A stretch of 64,000 bases of DNA from a virus, in IMG/VR virus record IMGVR_UViG_3300028895_000704, positions 1-64,000 of that record; one strand, written 5' to 3'. The notes beneath the pieces are model-generated. The model was not told where the DNA came from and did not search any database. It was given only the letters and a program-made list of their open reading frames with translations. Position numbers and translations under genes: made by a program. Positions 16,771-25,625 of this stretch are shown here, piece after piece. Each line of letters opens with the position of its first letter. The stretch's first letter is position 1.

Positions 16771-18649
16771 GACGACCATTGGACAACTGCTGGTCAACGA
16801 GGCCCTGCCGAAAGAGATGCGTGACTACACACGCACCTTGGACGGTAAGGGCGTCAAGAAGTTGCTCCGTGAGATCGCAGAGAAGGATCCGGACAAGTAC
16901 CGCGAGATCTCGAAGAAGCTCGCCGATGTCGGCCGTGACGCGGCGTATACAACCGGCGGTCAGTCGTTCAGCATCGAGCACCTGCGTCCGACCAAGTCCG
17001 TACTGGCGTCTCGCCAGCGCCTGAACCGGCGCATCCGCGAGATCATGTCGAAGGACAACTGGGACGAGGACAAGAAGGAAGCCAAGATCATCGAGGCGAC
17101 CGCCGCCGAGCACGAGAAGCTGCTCGATGGCGTGTACGCTGACGCCAAAGAGCTGGGCAACCCGCTCGCCGACCAGGTCGCATCGGGTGCCCGAGGCAAC
17201 AAAATGACCCTGAAGCGTTTGATCGGCGGCGACATGCTCTACGTCGACCACCACGACCACACGATCCCGTTTCCGGTGCAACAGAGCTACGGCGAGGGTC
17301 TCGACCCCGCTTCGTACTGGGCGGGCACGTACGGAGCCCGGAAAGGCATCATCGACGAGAAATTTGCCACGATGGACGTCGGATACTTCTCGAAACAGCT
17401 GAATCAGCTCACTCATCGGCTCATGGTGCTCGCCGACGACGCTGAAGAGGACAAAACGGCCAAAAAGAGCCGTGTTTTGCGTGGTTTGCCGGTCAAAACC
17501 GACGATCCGGACAACGAAGGGGCACTTTTGGCCTCAGATATGGGCGGATACAAGCGAAATACAGTTCTGACGCCCAAAATCCTTGAAGATTTGGCCGATC
17601 AGGGCATGGAACGCATCCTTGTGCGTTCTCCGACGGTCGCCGGCCCGTCAAGCGGCGTATACGCCCGTGACGTGGGCGTACGCGAGCGCGGAGACCTGCC
17701 CCCGGTTGGAGACATGGTTGGCATCGCAGCCGCACAGGCGCTCTCTGAGAAGCTCACACAGGGTGCCCTGAGTTCGAAGCACTCCGGCGGCGTGAAGGGC
17801 GAAACACAGTCCGTGACGGGCTTCCAGCACGTCAATCAGCTCGTGCAGGTGCCAAAAACGTTCAAAGGTGGCGCTGCGCACGCCCAAATGGACGGAAAAG
17901 TGACCGATATCACAGAAGCGCCCGCCGGTGGCCAGTACGTGACCATCAGCGGCGAGCGGCACTTCGTTTTGCCCGGGTTCGGCCTCAAGGTGAAGCGTGG
18001 CGACAACGTCGAAGCCGGCGACGTGATCAGCGACGGCATCCCGAATCCGTCCGAAATCGTCAAGCACAAGGGCATCGGTGAGGGTCGGCGCTACTTCATC
18101 GACATCTTTGCCGATGCGTACCGTGCCGGTAAGATGTATGCCAATCGCAGGAACATCGAACTGCTGTCTCGGAGCCTGATCGACCACGTCGAGATGACCG
18201 ACGAGGACGACGATCACGTCCCCGGCGATGTGATCCCGTACCAGCAGCTCGAGGCCGGGTGGCAACCCCGTGACGGGATGCGTTCCGTAGCCCCCAAACT
18301 GGGCGTCGGCAAGTACCTGGAGAGCCCGGTGCTGCACTACACGGTCGGCACCCAGATTAAGCCGTCAATGCTACCAGTTTTGGACGAGTTCGGTGTCAAG
18401 AACATCGATGTCCACGACGAAGCTCCGCCTTTTCGACCGTACATGGTCCGGGCGCAGGCTTCGGTCGGACACGACCCGGACCCGCTCGTCCGCTTCCTAG
18501 GAAGTGATCAGAAGAAGAACCTGATGTCCGCGGTCCATCGCGGTGCCGTCTCGGACACAAAGAGCACCAGCTTCGTACCGTCGCTGGCCGCCGGAGAAGA
18601 TTTTGCCAAGAACTGGCCTCAGAGCGTACTGAAGCCTCCAAAAACCTAG
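16763..18649 (+). CDS. RNA polymerase beta-prime, C-terminal half
   Basis: 628 residues. The start TTIGQLLVNEALP aligns with the bacterial beta-prime segment beginning TTxGR. GARGNKMTLKRLIGGDM near 150 and EGLDPASYWAGTYGARKGIIDEKFATMDVGYFSKQL near 175-210 match the region of the bridge helix. GIAAAQALSEKLTQGALSSKHSGG near 320-344 matches the trigger-loop segment, with H340 in the place of the catalytic trigger-loop histidine. RRNIELLSRSLIDHVEM near 455 matches the late beta-prime helix. The chain therefore completes the polymerase encoded at 11306; the break falls between the NADFDGD domain and the bridge helix region, near the cyanobacterial and plastid rpoC1/rpoC2 break. Confidence 0.93.
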   Translation: MLKTTIGQLLVNEALPKEMRDYTRTLDGKGVKKLLREIAEKDPDKYREISKKLADVGRDAAYTTGGQSFSIEHLRPTKSVLASRQRLNRRIREIMSKDNWDEDKKEAKIIEATAAEHEKLLDGVYADAKELGNPLADQVASGARGNKMTLKRLIGGDMLYVDHHDHTIPFPVQQSYGEGLDPASYWAGTYGARKGIIDEKFATMDVGYFSKQLNQLTHRLMVLADDAEEDKTAKKSRVLRGLPVKTDDPDNEGALLASDMGGYKRNTVLTPKILEDLADQGMERILVRSPTVAGPSSGVYARDVGVRERGDLPPVGDMVGIAAAQALSEKLTQGALSSKHSGGVKGETQSVTGFQHVNQLVQVPKTFKGGAAHAQMDGKVTDITEAPAGGQYVTISGERHFVLPGFGLKVKRGDNVEAGDVISDGIPNPSEIVKHKGIGEGRRYFIDIFADAYRAGKMYANRRNIELLSRSLIDHVEMTDEDDDHVPGDVIPYQQLEAGWQPRDGMRSVAPKLGVGKYLESPVLHYTVGTQIKPSMLPVLDEFGVKNIDVHDEAPPFRPYMVRAQASVGHDPDPLVRFLGSDQKKNLMSAVHRGAVSDTKSTSFVPSLAAGEDFAKNWPQSVLKPPKT

Positions 18650-18652
18650 ACA

Positions 18653-18687
18653 TTGCAGTATTGCAGTCAGATCCAGTAGGATATAAA
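18653..18687 (+). promoter_or_regulatory. Possible promoter after the polymerase genes
   Basis: The 90-base gap is AT-rich and holds two direct copies of ATTGCAGT a few bases apart (TTGCAG at 18653 and 18661), followed by TAGGAT (18677-18682) and overlapping TATAAA (18682-18687). TTGCAG to TAGGAT has an 18-base spacer; the second TTGCAG to TATAAA has 15. Either could be a weak sigma70-like promoter for the gene at 18740. Confidence 0.35.
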
Positions 18688-18739
18688 GCATATCTTAGGA
18701 CGGAACCTGGGTCGCTCCCATTGACAAGGACGTCTGCAC

Positions 18740-21112
18740 ATGAGTACAAACCTACGACAGATGGGTGGGGTAAGCTACTGGCGCGGTGTCTGCCGCTCGC
18801 TCCAACGCTCCGACTTTCTCAAACAGGCGGACATGGGTGGAGAATCCGGCGACAGCCAGAGCTTCGAGAGTGCCTTCAGCAACTTGGCACACGCCTACCT
18901 CAAAGACAAGGCTCCACAGCTGCTCGACTTCATGCTGGGCTTCCAGCTTCTCGAGAAAAATGAGGACAACGATCGGGCTGTCGGTGTCTTTGGCTTCAAG
19001 GTGGGGCCGCAACTCATTTATGCTCCGGTGTTCTTCCTGAACGGCGAACTCCGCGGGCACGAGCTCATGTACCTCAAGGAGAGCGACACGTTCGTTCCCC
19101 TCAAAGAGAACTGGGTCAACTACGTGCTGAACCGCAAGCCGAACGTCATCGGCGAAGAGGTCACACGCAACCTGAGCATGCTCGGCGTCAGTCGCCCATC
19201 GCTCGACCAGTTCCGCGAATCACCGAACAAGTACGCGTCGGATCAATGGCTCGACGCCGGTATGCCCGGCCTCATGCACGCGCTCGGTCGCGTCGCTAAG
19301 CGTGAGCCGAAAGCGCCGGAGCTGATCAAGGCCAGTGCCGCGGTCGCTACGCGGTTCCTCCAGGTCCTTGACTCCACGCCGCAGCTGGCTCGCCCGATCG
19401 TCGAAAACTACGGTCGGGAGCTTGTCGACGAAGCGATCGGCGTTGCCAAGACCGCCAGCACCGTCTGTCCGACGGAACCGCCGCGCAAGAAACGAGACAT
19501 CCAAGTCGGTGGTAGCATCTTCCGCGAGAAGTCCGCGATGGACCAAGCGAAAGAAGCCGATCCGATCAACACTGGCAGCCTCCGCATTTGGACATACAAC
19601 GGCACGAAAGCATGCCGCAGGGGGCTGACCGAAAAGCAGGCCGAGCAACTGCAACGCGACGGCGTCTACATCAAGGACGACCGCTACGACAAGTCGAAGG
19701 TCTACAAGGTCCAGGAGCCGATGACGCTCCAGAACCCGGACGAGACTGGACACTACGACGTCCTCTGCAAGCCGGACTCCTTCGAGAAGTGCCTGTACAT
19801 CCACGCCCCGCACGGCCCGCGTGGCCGCAAGCCGAACGGCGTCCTGGTACGGGTCGGCGGCGACAAGAAGGCCTATACCGAAGTGCACCCCGGCGACATC
19901 TACGTCATCGAGAAGTACTCCGGTAGCGACTACAACGACTGGTTCAACGGACTGCCGAACGCGGACAGCCTGCAGGTCGGAGCGACCTATGCGCTGCTCA
20001 CCACGACCGGACACGGTACGAGCGTGTTCGAGGTCGAGGACACTCTGCCCTCCGAGGGCGAGGAAAAGCGGTACAAGGTCCGCTGGCGTCATTACGGTAA
20101 CGTCCGGCGTCGGGCCGACAAGCTGATCCCGTCGCCGAGCCACGGCCACTACGAGTGGGACAACACCAGCAGCGTCGAACAGATTGTGCTGAACCGCATC
20201 AAGGGCCACAAGCTCGTGTCGCGGTTGGACGAGCTGCTCGTACCGCCCGGCGCCAAGGCACTGAAGATTGCCGACCCGCCGAAGGACGAGGACGGCGACA
20301 GCATCCCCGGGTGCTGCAACCCGTGCGCGGACTCGAGCGACCCGCCCGCGCTTGTGCCAGGCGACCACGTCGACCTCCAGCTGGGCATCTACAAGACGTC
20401 CAGCGCGCTGGAAGTCTTCAACAACGGCACCGAAGCGATCGTCAACGGCAGGCACTCGACGCCCAAGGCTGCGCTCATCTCGCTCGTCCGCGACTACGGA
20501 TGCGCCGAGAAGACCGCTAAGGACGTGTTGAAGAACGCCCAGCTGCAGCGAGGCGTGAAGTACCGGATCAAGTACGCCCAGCCGTACGATCTGCTCTCCA
20601 GCGCCCCGTCGGCTCCGGCGATCCCGGAACAGTACGAGTCCACCGACTTCATCATGGGCTCCGGCCTGCCGACCAACTACGGCATGGAAGAGGAGTACCC
20701 GGTCGACGACCTGCGTGGCGGACGCCGCCAGCGCGGGCAGATGGCCGAGCCGCCCGAGCCGATGATGGGGCAGCAACTCATGGAAGCAGCCCAGACAGGC
20801 CAGAAGGAAGTGCTCGACACTTCGCTCCTGTCGAACCTGCTCAAGGGCTCGCAGAACGAGACTCTGATCGATCGGCACCTGCCGGACCTGATGAAGGGTC
20901 TGGACAGCATGGGCCGGCTGCTGTTCAACATGTACTGGCATCACGACAAATTTGAGGACAGATACGGCAGCAACAATCTGCCCGAGCTGGAAGATGCCAT
21001 GCGCAACTCGTTCGAGAGCCTGGGTGACGTGACCCTGGAACTCAAGCAGAAAACAATCGAGCCCTACCCGGACGAGGGAGTCGACGTCGACTTCGGCGAG
21101 GGTGAGGTCTAA
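18740..21112 (+). CDS. Large unknown protein, probable virion or assembly protein
   Basis: 790 residues, with AAGGA upstream. The N-terminal 250 residues form a distinctive domain including LLDFMLGFQLLEKNEDNDRA and VGVFGFKVGPQLIYAPVFF. This region looks like a compact globular domain, and I have the impression it recurs in large phages, but I cannot name it. Residues about 330-500 are rich in beta strands, with a Cys-containing stretch CCNPCADS near 518. The C-terminal 120 residues are helical (LLKGSQNETLIDRHLPDLMKGLDSMGRLLFNMYWHHDKFEDRYG). No ATPase or nuclease motif was seen. It could be a portal or head-completion protein judging from its size and position upstream of the head genes, but that is only a possibility. 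Confidence 0.7.
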   Translation: MSTNLRQMGGVSYWRGVCRSLQRSDFLKQADMGGESGDSQSFESAFSNLAHAYLKDKAPQLLDFMLGFQLLEKNEDNDRAVGVFGFKVGPQLIYAPVFFLNGELRGHELMYLKESDTFVPLKENWVNYVLNRKPNVIGEEVTRNLSMLGVSRPSLDQFRESPNKYASDQWLDAGMPGLMHALGRVAKREPKAPELIKASAAVATRFLQVLDSTPQLARPIVENYGRELVDEAIGVAKTASTVCPTEPPRKKRDIQVGGSIFREKSAMDQAKEADPINTGSLRIWTYNGTKACRRGLTEKQAEQLQRDGVYIKDDRYDKSKVYKVQEPMTLQNPDETGHYDVLCKPDSFEKCLYIHAPHGPRGRKPNGVLVRVGGDKKAYTEVHPGDIYVIEKYSGSDYNDWFNGLPNADSLQVGATYALLTTTGHGTSVFEVEDTLPSEGEEKRYKVRWRHYGNVRRRADKLIPSPSHGHYEWDNTSSVEQIVLNRIKGHKLVSRLDELLVPPGAKALKIADPPKDEDGDSIPGCCNPCADSSDPPALVPGDHVDLQLGIYKTSSALEVFNNGTEAIVNGRHSTPKAALISLVRDYGCAEKTAKDVLKNAQLQRGVKYRIKYAQPYDLLSSAPSAPAIPEQYESTDFIMGSGLPTNYGMEEEYPVDDLRGGRRQRGQMAEPPEPMMGQQLMEAAQTGQKEVLDTSLLSNLLKGSQNETLIDRHLPDLMKGLDSMGRLLFNMYWHHDKFEDRYGSNNLPELEDAMRNSFESLGDVTLELKQKTIEPYPDEGVDVDFGEGEV

Positions 21113-21126
21113 GCAAAGGTAGCCAC

Positions 21127-21585
21127 ATGCATATCTACAAGAGAGAACTGTCCGTCGCGAACGGCGAAGCACTGGTCATGCCAGCCGGTGAGACCTCGAT
21201 GTGCTTCCGTATTGGGTACCCGCAAGAGGGTTCGATCAAGCGTCTACAAGTCTGCCAGGTCGCCGATGACCCGGTCCAGGTAGGCTACAGCGTCAGGCTG
21301 CTCGATCGGGCTGTCTGCGAGCTGGGCCCCGAAGCGTCGCACTCGGCAGAAATCGACCCGATCTGCTTCAACACGGCCAAGATCATCCCCGACGACCAGC
21401 TCCCGGCCAAGGCCGCGGGCGAATCGCTGGAGTTCTACAGCCCCACGGGGTACGCATACCGCAATCGGGTGGGCTCGTACTCGGTCCCGGACCGCGCGGT
21501 CTACCTGCAGCTGACCGTCGACGATGACGGCCAGGATACCAACTGGGAAGTTGCGATCACCGGGGAAGTAGGCAACGAGGACTAG
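21127..21585 (+). CDS. Unknown, beta-rich small protein
   Basis: 152 residues following 14 bases after the large gene at 18740, with an AAAGG ribosome site. The sequence appears all-beta, with alternating strands and turns (GETSMCFRIGYPQEGSIKRLQVCQV, VYLQLTVDDDGQDTNWEVAITGEV). No membrane segment. Such small beta proteins are common as virion decoration or adaptor proteins, but no family signature was recognised. The next gene is separated by an AT-rich palindrome. Confidence 0.6.
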   Translation: MHIYKRELSVANGEALVMPAGETSMCFRIGYPQEGSIKRLQVCQVADDPVQVGYSVRLLDRAVCELGPEASHSAEIDPICFNTAKIIPDDQLPAKAAGESLEFYSPTGYAYRNRVGSYSVPDRAVYLQLTVDDDGQDTNWEVAITGEVGNED

Positions 21586-21610
21586 AAAATTATTCTCGTG
21601 AATAAAATTC
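21586..21610 (+). promoter_or_regulatory. AT-rich palindromic element, copy 2
   Basis: AAAATTATTC, then TCGT, then GAATAAAATTC, with complementary inner arms TTATTC and GAATAA. It occupies nearly the whole gap after the stop at 21585 and ends 11 bases before the ATG at 21621, with an AGAGG ribosome site between. The right arm is identical to copy 1 over GAATAAAATT. Confidence 0.55.
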
Positions 21611-21620
21611 AGAGGTGTAG

Positions 21621-22586
21621 ATGTCGATTCTGGTAAACAGACCCGATAACAAGAGGCGTCCCGCAGACTGGCGGTGGCAGCGGGCTGGCGAACTCGCCAA
21701 CGGCTCGCGCCTCATCGCTGGACGGGATGACAGCATCGTAAGGGAGCTGACGAAGTTCCGCCGACTCCTGGACCGCTGTGAGACGGACGAAGACCGGCTC
21801 GCGGCGCTGGATGCCGATCCCGTGCTGTTTTCGGCCTATTTGATTTACGATGCCAACGAAACCCCCACTGAGACTCGATGGGAGCTCGAGGCTCGCCTGT
21901 TGGCCCGTGAGTCCTTCGAAAGCATTGGTCAGAAGATCCACGAAGACGTGGATGTGATCAAGCGCTACGAGGAGGCCTTCTTCGATGTGATGAGTCGTAT
22001 TGATCATCCAGGCTTGATCACCCACATCATTGTCGGCAAAGCTGTGCAGACCGGCCTTGCGGAGCGGCAATACGATTTGCTGTGGAAGCTGTTTGGATAC
22101 CACTGCGGCCCGCTAGTCTTGGACGCCTTTATCTACAAGTTCAACGCGCCGACGCGCCCGGAGACCCCAAGTCAGGTCTCAGCGCATTGGGGCGACGACA
22201 CGAAGGAAGTGATCAAAGTGAAGGCCAACGTGGCCGCGCGTACCATCCAGATCAACGGCTACACTGCCGAAGGCATCCTGAACATGTTCCACAACATGGC
22301 CGCACTCGAGCAACAGGCTGGTGCGGCGGGTGGCGGCAGCGAGCTGATGGCTGAGAACGTCCAGGCGATGCAGAACTGCATCCCGTGGATCAAGTACATC
22401 GAAGGCGTCTCGCCGAAGATGATTGGTCGTTCCACCGAGTTCGAGAAGGATGGTATGACCCTGCGATCACACGAGTTGATGATGCTCTCGATGGGCATCG
22501 AGCCGGAAGGCTTGGAATATCTTACCACCGACATTGGATACCCAGACGGAGATGACCAAAATGCAAAGGCTCACGAAGGAGAGTGA
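21621..22586 (+). CDS. Unknown protein with a possible helix-turn-helix segment
   Basis: 321 residues. A segment near residues 90-125 (LLARESFESIGQKIHEDVDVIKRYEEAFFDV) has the spacing of a helix-turn-helix that reads as resistance to early initiation of another helix (S-I-G-Q-K-I), and could bind DNA. The rest is helical, with a Gly-rich stretch AGAAGGGSE near 235. A small terminase-like or regulatory role is possible but unproved. It is preceded by palindrome copy 2, which could regulate it. The end overlaps the next gene's chosen start by 26 bases. Confidence 0.6.
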   Translation: MSILVNRPDNKRRPADWRWQRAGELANGSRLIAGRDDSIVRELTKFRRLLDRCETDEDRLAALDADPVLFSAYLIYDANETPTETRWELEARLLARESFESIGQKIHEDVDVIKRYEEAFFDVMSRIDHPGLITHIIVGKAVQTGLAERQYDLLWKLFGYHCGPLVLDAFIYKFNAPTRPETPSQVSAHWGDDTKEVIKVKANVAARTIQINGYTAEGILNMFHNMAALEQQAGAAGGGSELMAENVQAMQNCIPWIKYIEGVSPKMIGRSTEFEKDGMTLRSHELMMLSMGIEPEGLEYLTTDIGYPDGDDQNAKAHEGE

Positions 22587-24222
22587 GCAGCGGATCAGCA
22601 ACGCTCTCGCAAAGGTCACAGATTTGACCAACTCCGGAACGAATCCGGACGATGCGATTGTTAAGGTTGCGACCGCCGCAAAACTGCCGGCTGGCCATGT
22701 CAATCTCATGGTGCGGGCGTTCAACAACGGCCGAAGCCTCGGCCATATCCGCGAACACGAGACGCTCACCGAAAAGGCTGCGGCGTTCCCGCTGGCTGAC
22801 GGTAGGAAGATCCTTGAACGGATGTTCCCGTCGGAGGTCAAGACGGCTGCCGAGGAAGCCCACGGTGTGTCCATCTCGGACGACTACAACATGTCGCCTG
22901 CTGGCTGGCTCAAGCGCCGGGCAGAGGCTGCGCGCACTGTGTCGCTGGTGAAGTCCGCCGAAGAGCTGGAGATCGAGACCAAGGCGCCAGGAGGCGGCGT
23001 CATCGAAGTTGAGATCGAAGACGGCGAAGTGGAGGTCGAAAGGGAGTCCGCCGAAGAAGAAGCTGCCGAAGAAGAGGCAGAGGAAAAAGAGGCAGCGTAC
23101 CCGGCATACCCGTACCGCCAGGAGAAGAAGGCCCTGTCGGCCATGCACGATCTCCGGCGCGAGCACCAGCAGCGCAAGGACGCTGCGATCAAATCGGCGT
23201 ACGACGTGACGAACGGCGTCGAGAAGCTGGCCAACTACTTCCGCCGGTTTGACAGCCGCCCGATCAACGAGGTCTGGGCCAATGCCGGAGCACGCTACGG
23301 ACAGACGGGCCGCGGCCTGGTCGAGAAGTCCACCGTGATGTTCAAGCAGGCGTACGCCCAACCATCCCAGGTGACCCACGATGTCGACTGGGACGAGGCG
23401 CCCTACTCGCTGATCAAGTCCGCTGTCGACGCGATCGCCCGCTTCAACGACACCAAGAAGGCCCTGGCCGACTTCGAAGCCGCTCTCCCGGAGAAGCGCG
23501 CGGAGACTCTGCGCCCTTTTGCACCGGACCGTCCAAACGTGATCACAGGCTCAGTATGGGACAATCAATCGCAGACTAAGTCTGCGTCGTTCATGGGTCT
23601 GACAATGGCTGGCGCGTTGGGCGGTACCGCAAAGGGTCTTGCTGAGAAGTACGCCCCGGAGACGCGCGAGGAGCTGATCCAGAAGCACCTCAAGTCGATT
23701 GCCGATCCGGGCCACGAAGACCACCTGCGAGCCATCCGTGCCCAGGCCATGATCCACGAGATGATGTCCGCCGACCCGGTCATCAGCGGCTACGACCACT
23801 CCGACGTGATCGACGCCTACAACCACCTGGCCGAGGTCGCGCCGCGCGCCATGCAGCACCGGGTGATGGCCCAGGGCCTGATCCGCAAGTACCTGGAGCA
23901 GGCATCGGCGATCGACCCGTTCGACGTCGAGCAGGCGCTCAAGATCGAGGGACAGGTCGCCGACCGCGACATGCCGCAACAGCTGGCCAACGTCGGCCGT
24001 ATGGGTGTGTCCCGCGAGCTCGGCCCGCCGAACCCGCTGCCGACCGGTGCGCAAATGCCGGTGCTGCCGTCTGACGTCAGCAGCGCGATGCGCCCGTCGT
24101 TCCAGCACTTGACGCCGGGACAGGATCGGGAGAATCGAGATCTAATTACTGAGCAGAAGAAGCAACTTGCTGAGCAGAAGAAGCAGCTCGACGCGCTCAG
24201 AAAGCCCAAGCCCAATCCGTAA
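22561..24222 (+). CDS. Unknown large helical protein with acidic stretch
   Basis: 553 residues from ATG 22561, chosen because GGAG lies nine bases upstream; a TTG at 22534 would add nine residues. The N-terminal 100 residues are helical. Residues about 145-180 are a very acidic run (EVEVERESAEEEAAEEEAEEKE). The C-terminal part includes a small hydrophobic stretch (FMGLTMAGALGGTAKGLAEKY, near 340) and ends in a Gln/Lys-rich coiled coil (LITEQKKQLAEQKKQLDALRK). No enzyme motif is visible. It lies between a possible DNA-binding protein and Gly-zipper protein upstream of the head protease, so a head or internal virion role is likely but inferred. Confidence 0.65.
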   Translation: MQRLTKESEQRISNALAKVTDLTNSGTNPDDAIVKVATAAKLPAGHVNLMVRAFNNGRSLGHIREHETLTEKAAAFPLADGRKILERMFPSEVKTAAEEAHGVSISDDYNMSPAGWLKRRAEAARTVSLVKSAEELEIETKAPGGGVIEVEIEDGEVEVERESAEEEAAEEEAEEKEAAYPAYPYRQEKKALSAMHDLRREHQQRKDAAIKSAYDVTNGVEKLANYFRRFDSRPINEVWANAGARYGQTGRGLVEKSTVMFKQAYAQPSQVTHDVDWDEAPYSLIKSAVDAIARFNDTKKALADFEAALPEKRAETLRPFAPDRPNVITGSVWDNQSQTKSASFMGLTMAGALGGTAKGLAEKYAPETREELIQKHLKSIADPGHEDHLRAIRAQAMIHEMMSADPVISGYDHSDVIDAYNHLAEVAPRAMQHRVMAQGLIRKYLEQASAIDPFDVEQALKIEGQVADRDMPQQLANVGRMGVSRELGPPNPLPTGAQMPVLPSDVSSAMRPSFQHLTPGQDRENRDLITEQKKQLAEQKKQLDALRKPKPNP

Positions 24223-24233
24223 GGAGCATTACC

Positions 24234-25613
24234 GTGCTACCCGACGTAGACTTCAATGAGATGAGTTATGACGAGGGCCATGCACTCGTCAAGGAGGCAC
24301 TCAGCCTTGCTGAACTCAAGCAGGGTATCGGGGATGCTGCGTCGGGCGCCAAAGACTGGCTGGGCCAACAGGCCGGGCGGGTCGGCGACTGGGCGGCTGA
24401 ACGCGGGATTACCGCGGCAGGCAAGAGTGTCCTCGATAAGGTCAACCAATATCCGAATCTGCGCAACATTGCCATCGGTACGGCTGGTGGCGCTGGGCTC
24501 GGCGCGCTGAGCACGCTGTTTCAACCGCGGCGACGTCGCGGGGACTGGGTTGGCCGTACGCTGACCGGCGGTCTCCTCGGCGGCGTAGGTGCCGGCCTCG
24601 GCAGTGCGCTTTACCGCGGGCAGCACGGTCGCCACGCAGAGTCCCAAGACGTGATGAATAAAGCTACGACTGAAGCCGCGCGTGAGCATTTGGTCAACCG
24701 CGAAGCCGCGCGTCCGCGCTTTGAGAGCGAGCCAGGCATCGGCGAGCCGATGAGCGGGCGTGAATGGGCGCTACGCCGTGGCGGTGTTACTGCCGACCCG
24801 GAGAGTGGCGAGTGGGGGTGGGATTGGCGTAACATGCAGCCGCTAGAAGCAGCCACAGACGTCTTCACGCCTGACGACGCTGTGACTCCGGTTGCGTCAG
24901 CTGTTGGCGCTTCGCTGCCGTGGCTCGACAAGGTGCCGATTTTGAACAAGCTCGAGGCCATTCAACGTATCAAAGGCCGTGTGCCCACAGACGCGCCGGC
25001 GTTTCAACAGGGCCGTGACGTGATGAAGCATCTCGGTCTGAGTCCTGCAGAAGCAGACAAGGTTATGCTGCGAGAAGGTACGCACGATGCCGTAAACAAG
25101 CGGTGGCGTAAGCACAAGAAGCAGCTGAAGAACCTCGAAGACTCTCGACCACAACGGATGGCTGATTCTGCGCAGGCCGCCAAAAAGGTGCGGCAGATCC
25201 AAAAACAGATCGACCAGCAGCTGAAGACTGGTGCACAACCGCCGAGCCCACAGATCCAGCAACAGCTTTATGAGGCCCAACAGGAGTTTAAGAAGATCCG
25301 GGATGCTGAGCGTCTCAAGAACAAGGAGTGGCGGCGGCTGAGCGAGGGCGCAAAGCAGCTGACCGCGGGCGACAAGAAAGATTCGCTGCTCAGGAAATTC
25401 CGCGGAACGGATCAGATGGACATGGCCCGGGCACAGGCACAGCGTCGGGCCTCCAAGGGCCCCAGCAAACGTATGCGTGGCGCCGCGTCGCTCGGTCTGG
25501 CCGCATTGCCGCCGGTCGTGGACGCTGCGATGCAGGGCCTCCGCGGCGGACCCACGTCGATTACGCAGCGGCTGGCTGAGGCAGAACGTAAAGCCAACGA
25601 ATCGCTTCAATAA
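24234..25613 (+). CDS. Unknown protein with Gly-zipper segments and long helical region
   Basis: 459 residues with GTG start at 24234, eight bases after AAGGAG. Two hydrophobic Gly-rich segments lie at about 78-98 (NIAIGTAGGAGLGALSTLF) and 105-125 (TLTGGLLGGVGAGLGSALY). Residues about 260-390 are a long, charged helical region with Lys, Arg and Gln repeats. A final Ala/Leu-rich segment lies near 425 (GAASLGLAALPPVVDAA). The arrangement is similar to the proteins at 2757 and 10404. It lies directly before the putative maturation protease. Internal or ejected virion protein is a reasonable guess. Confidence 0.65.
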   Translation: MLPDVDFNEMSYDEGHALVKEALSLAELKQGIGDAASGAKDWLGQQAGRVGDWAAERGITAAGKSVLDKVNQYPNLRNIAIGTAGGAGLGALSTLFQPRRRRGDWVGRTLTGGLLGGVGAGLGSALYRGQHGRHAESQDVMNKATTEAAREHLVNREAARPRFESEPGIGEPMSGREWALRRGGVTADPESGEWGWDWRNMQPLEAATDVFTPDDAVTPVASAVGASLPWLDKVPILNKLEAIQRIKGRVPTDAPAFQQGRDVMKHLGLSPAEADKVMLREGTHDAVNKRWRKHKKQLKNLEDSRPQRMADSAQAAKKVRQIQKQIDQQLKTGAQPPSPQIQQQLYEAQQEFKKIRDAERLKNKEWRRLSEGAKQLTAGDKKDSLLRKFRGTDQMDMARAQAQRRASKGPSKRMRGAASLGLAALPPVVDAAMQGLRGGPTSITQRLAEAERKANESLQ

Positions 25614-25625
25614 CAGGAACCCACC

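Noticed and set aside
19220-21172. 650-codon open frame on the minus strand
   Set aside because: It lies almost exactly opposite the 790-residue + strand gene, has low-complexity Arg/Val/Leu-rich translation and no ribosome site; a shadow of GC-rich codons.
18740-25613. Portal or terminase genes
   Set aside because: No Walker motif of a large terminase and no recognisable portal signature; assignments from position alone would be guesses.
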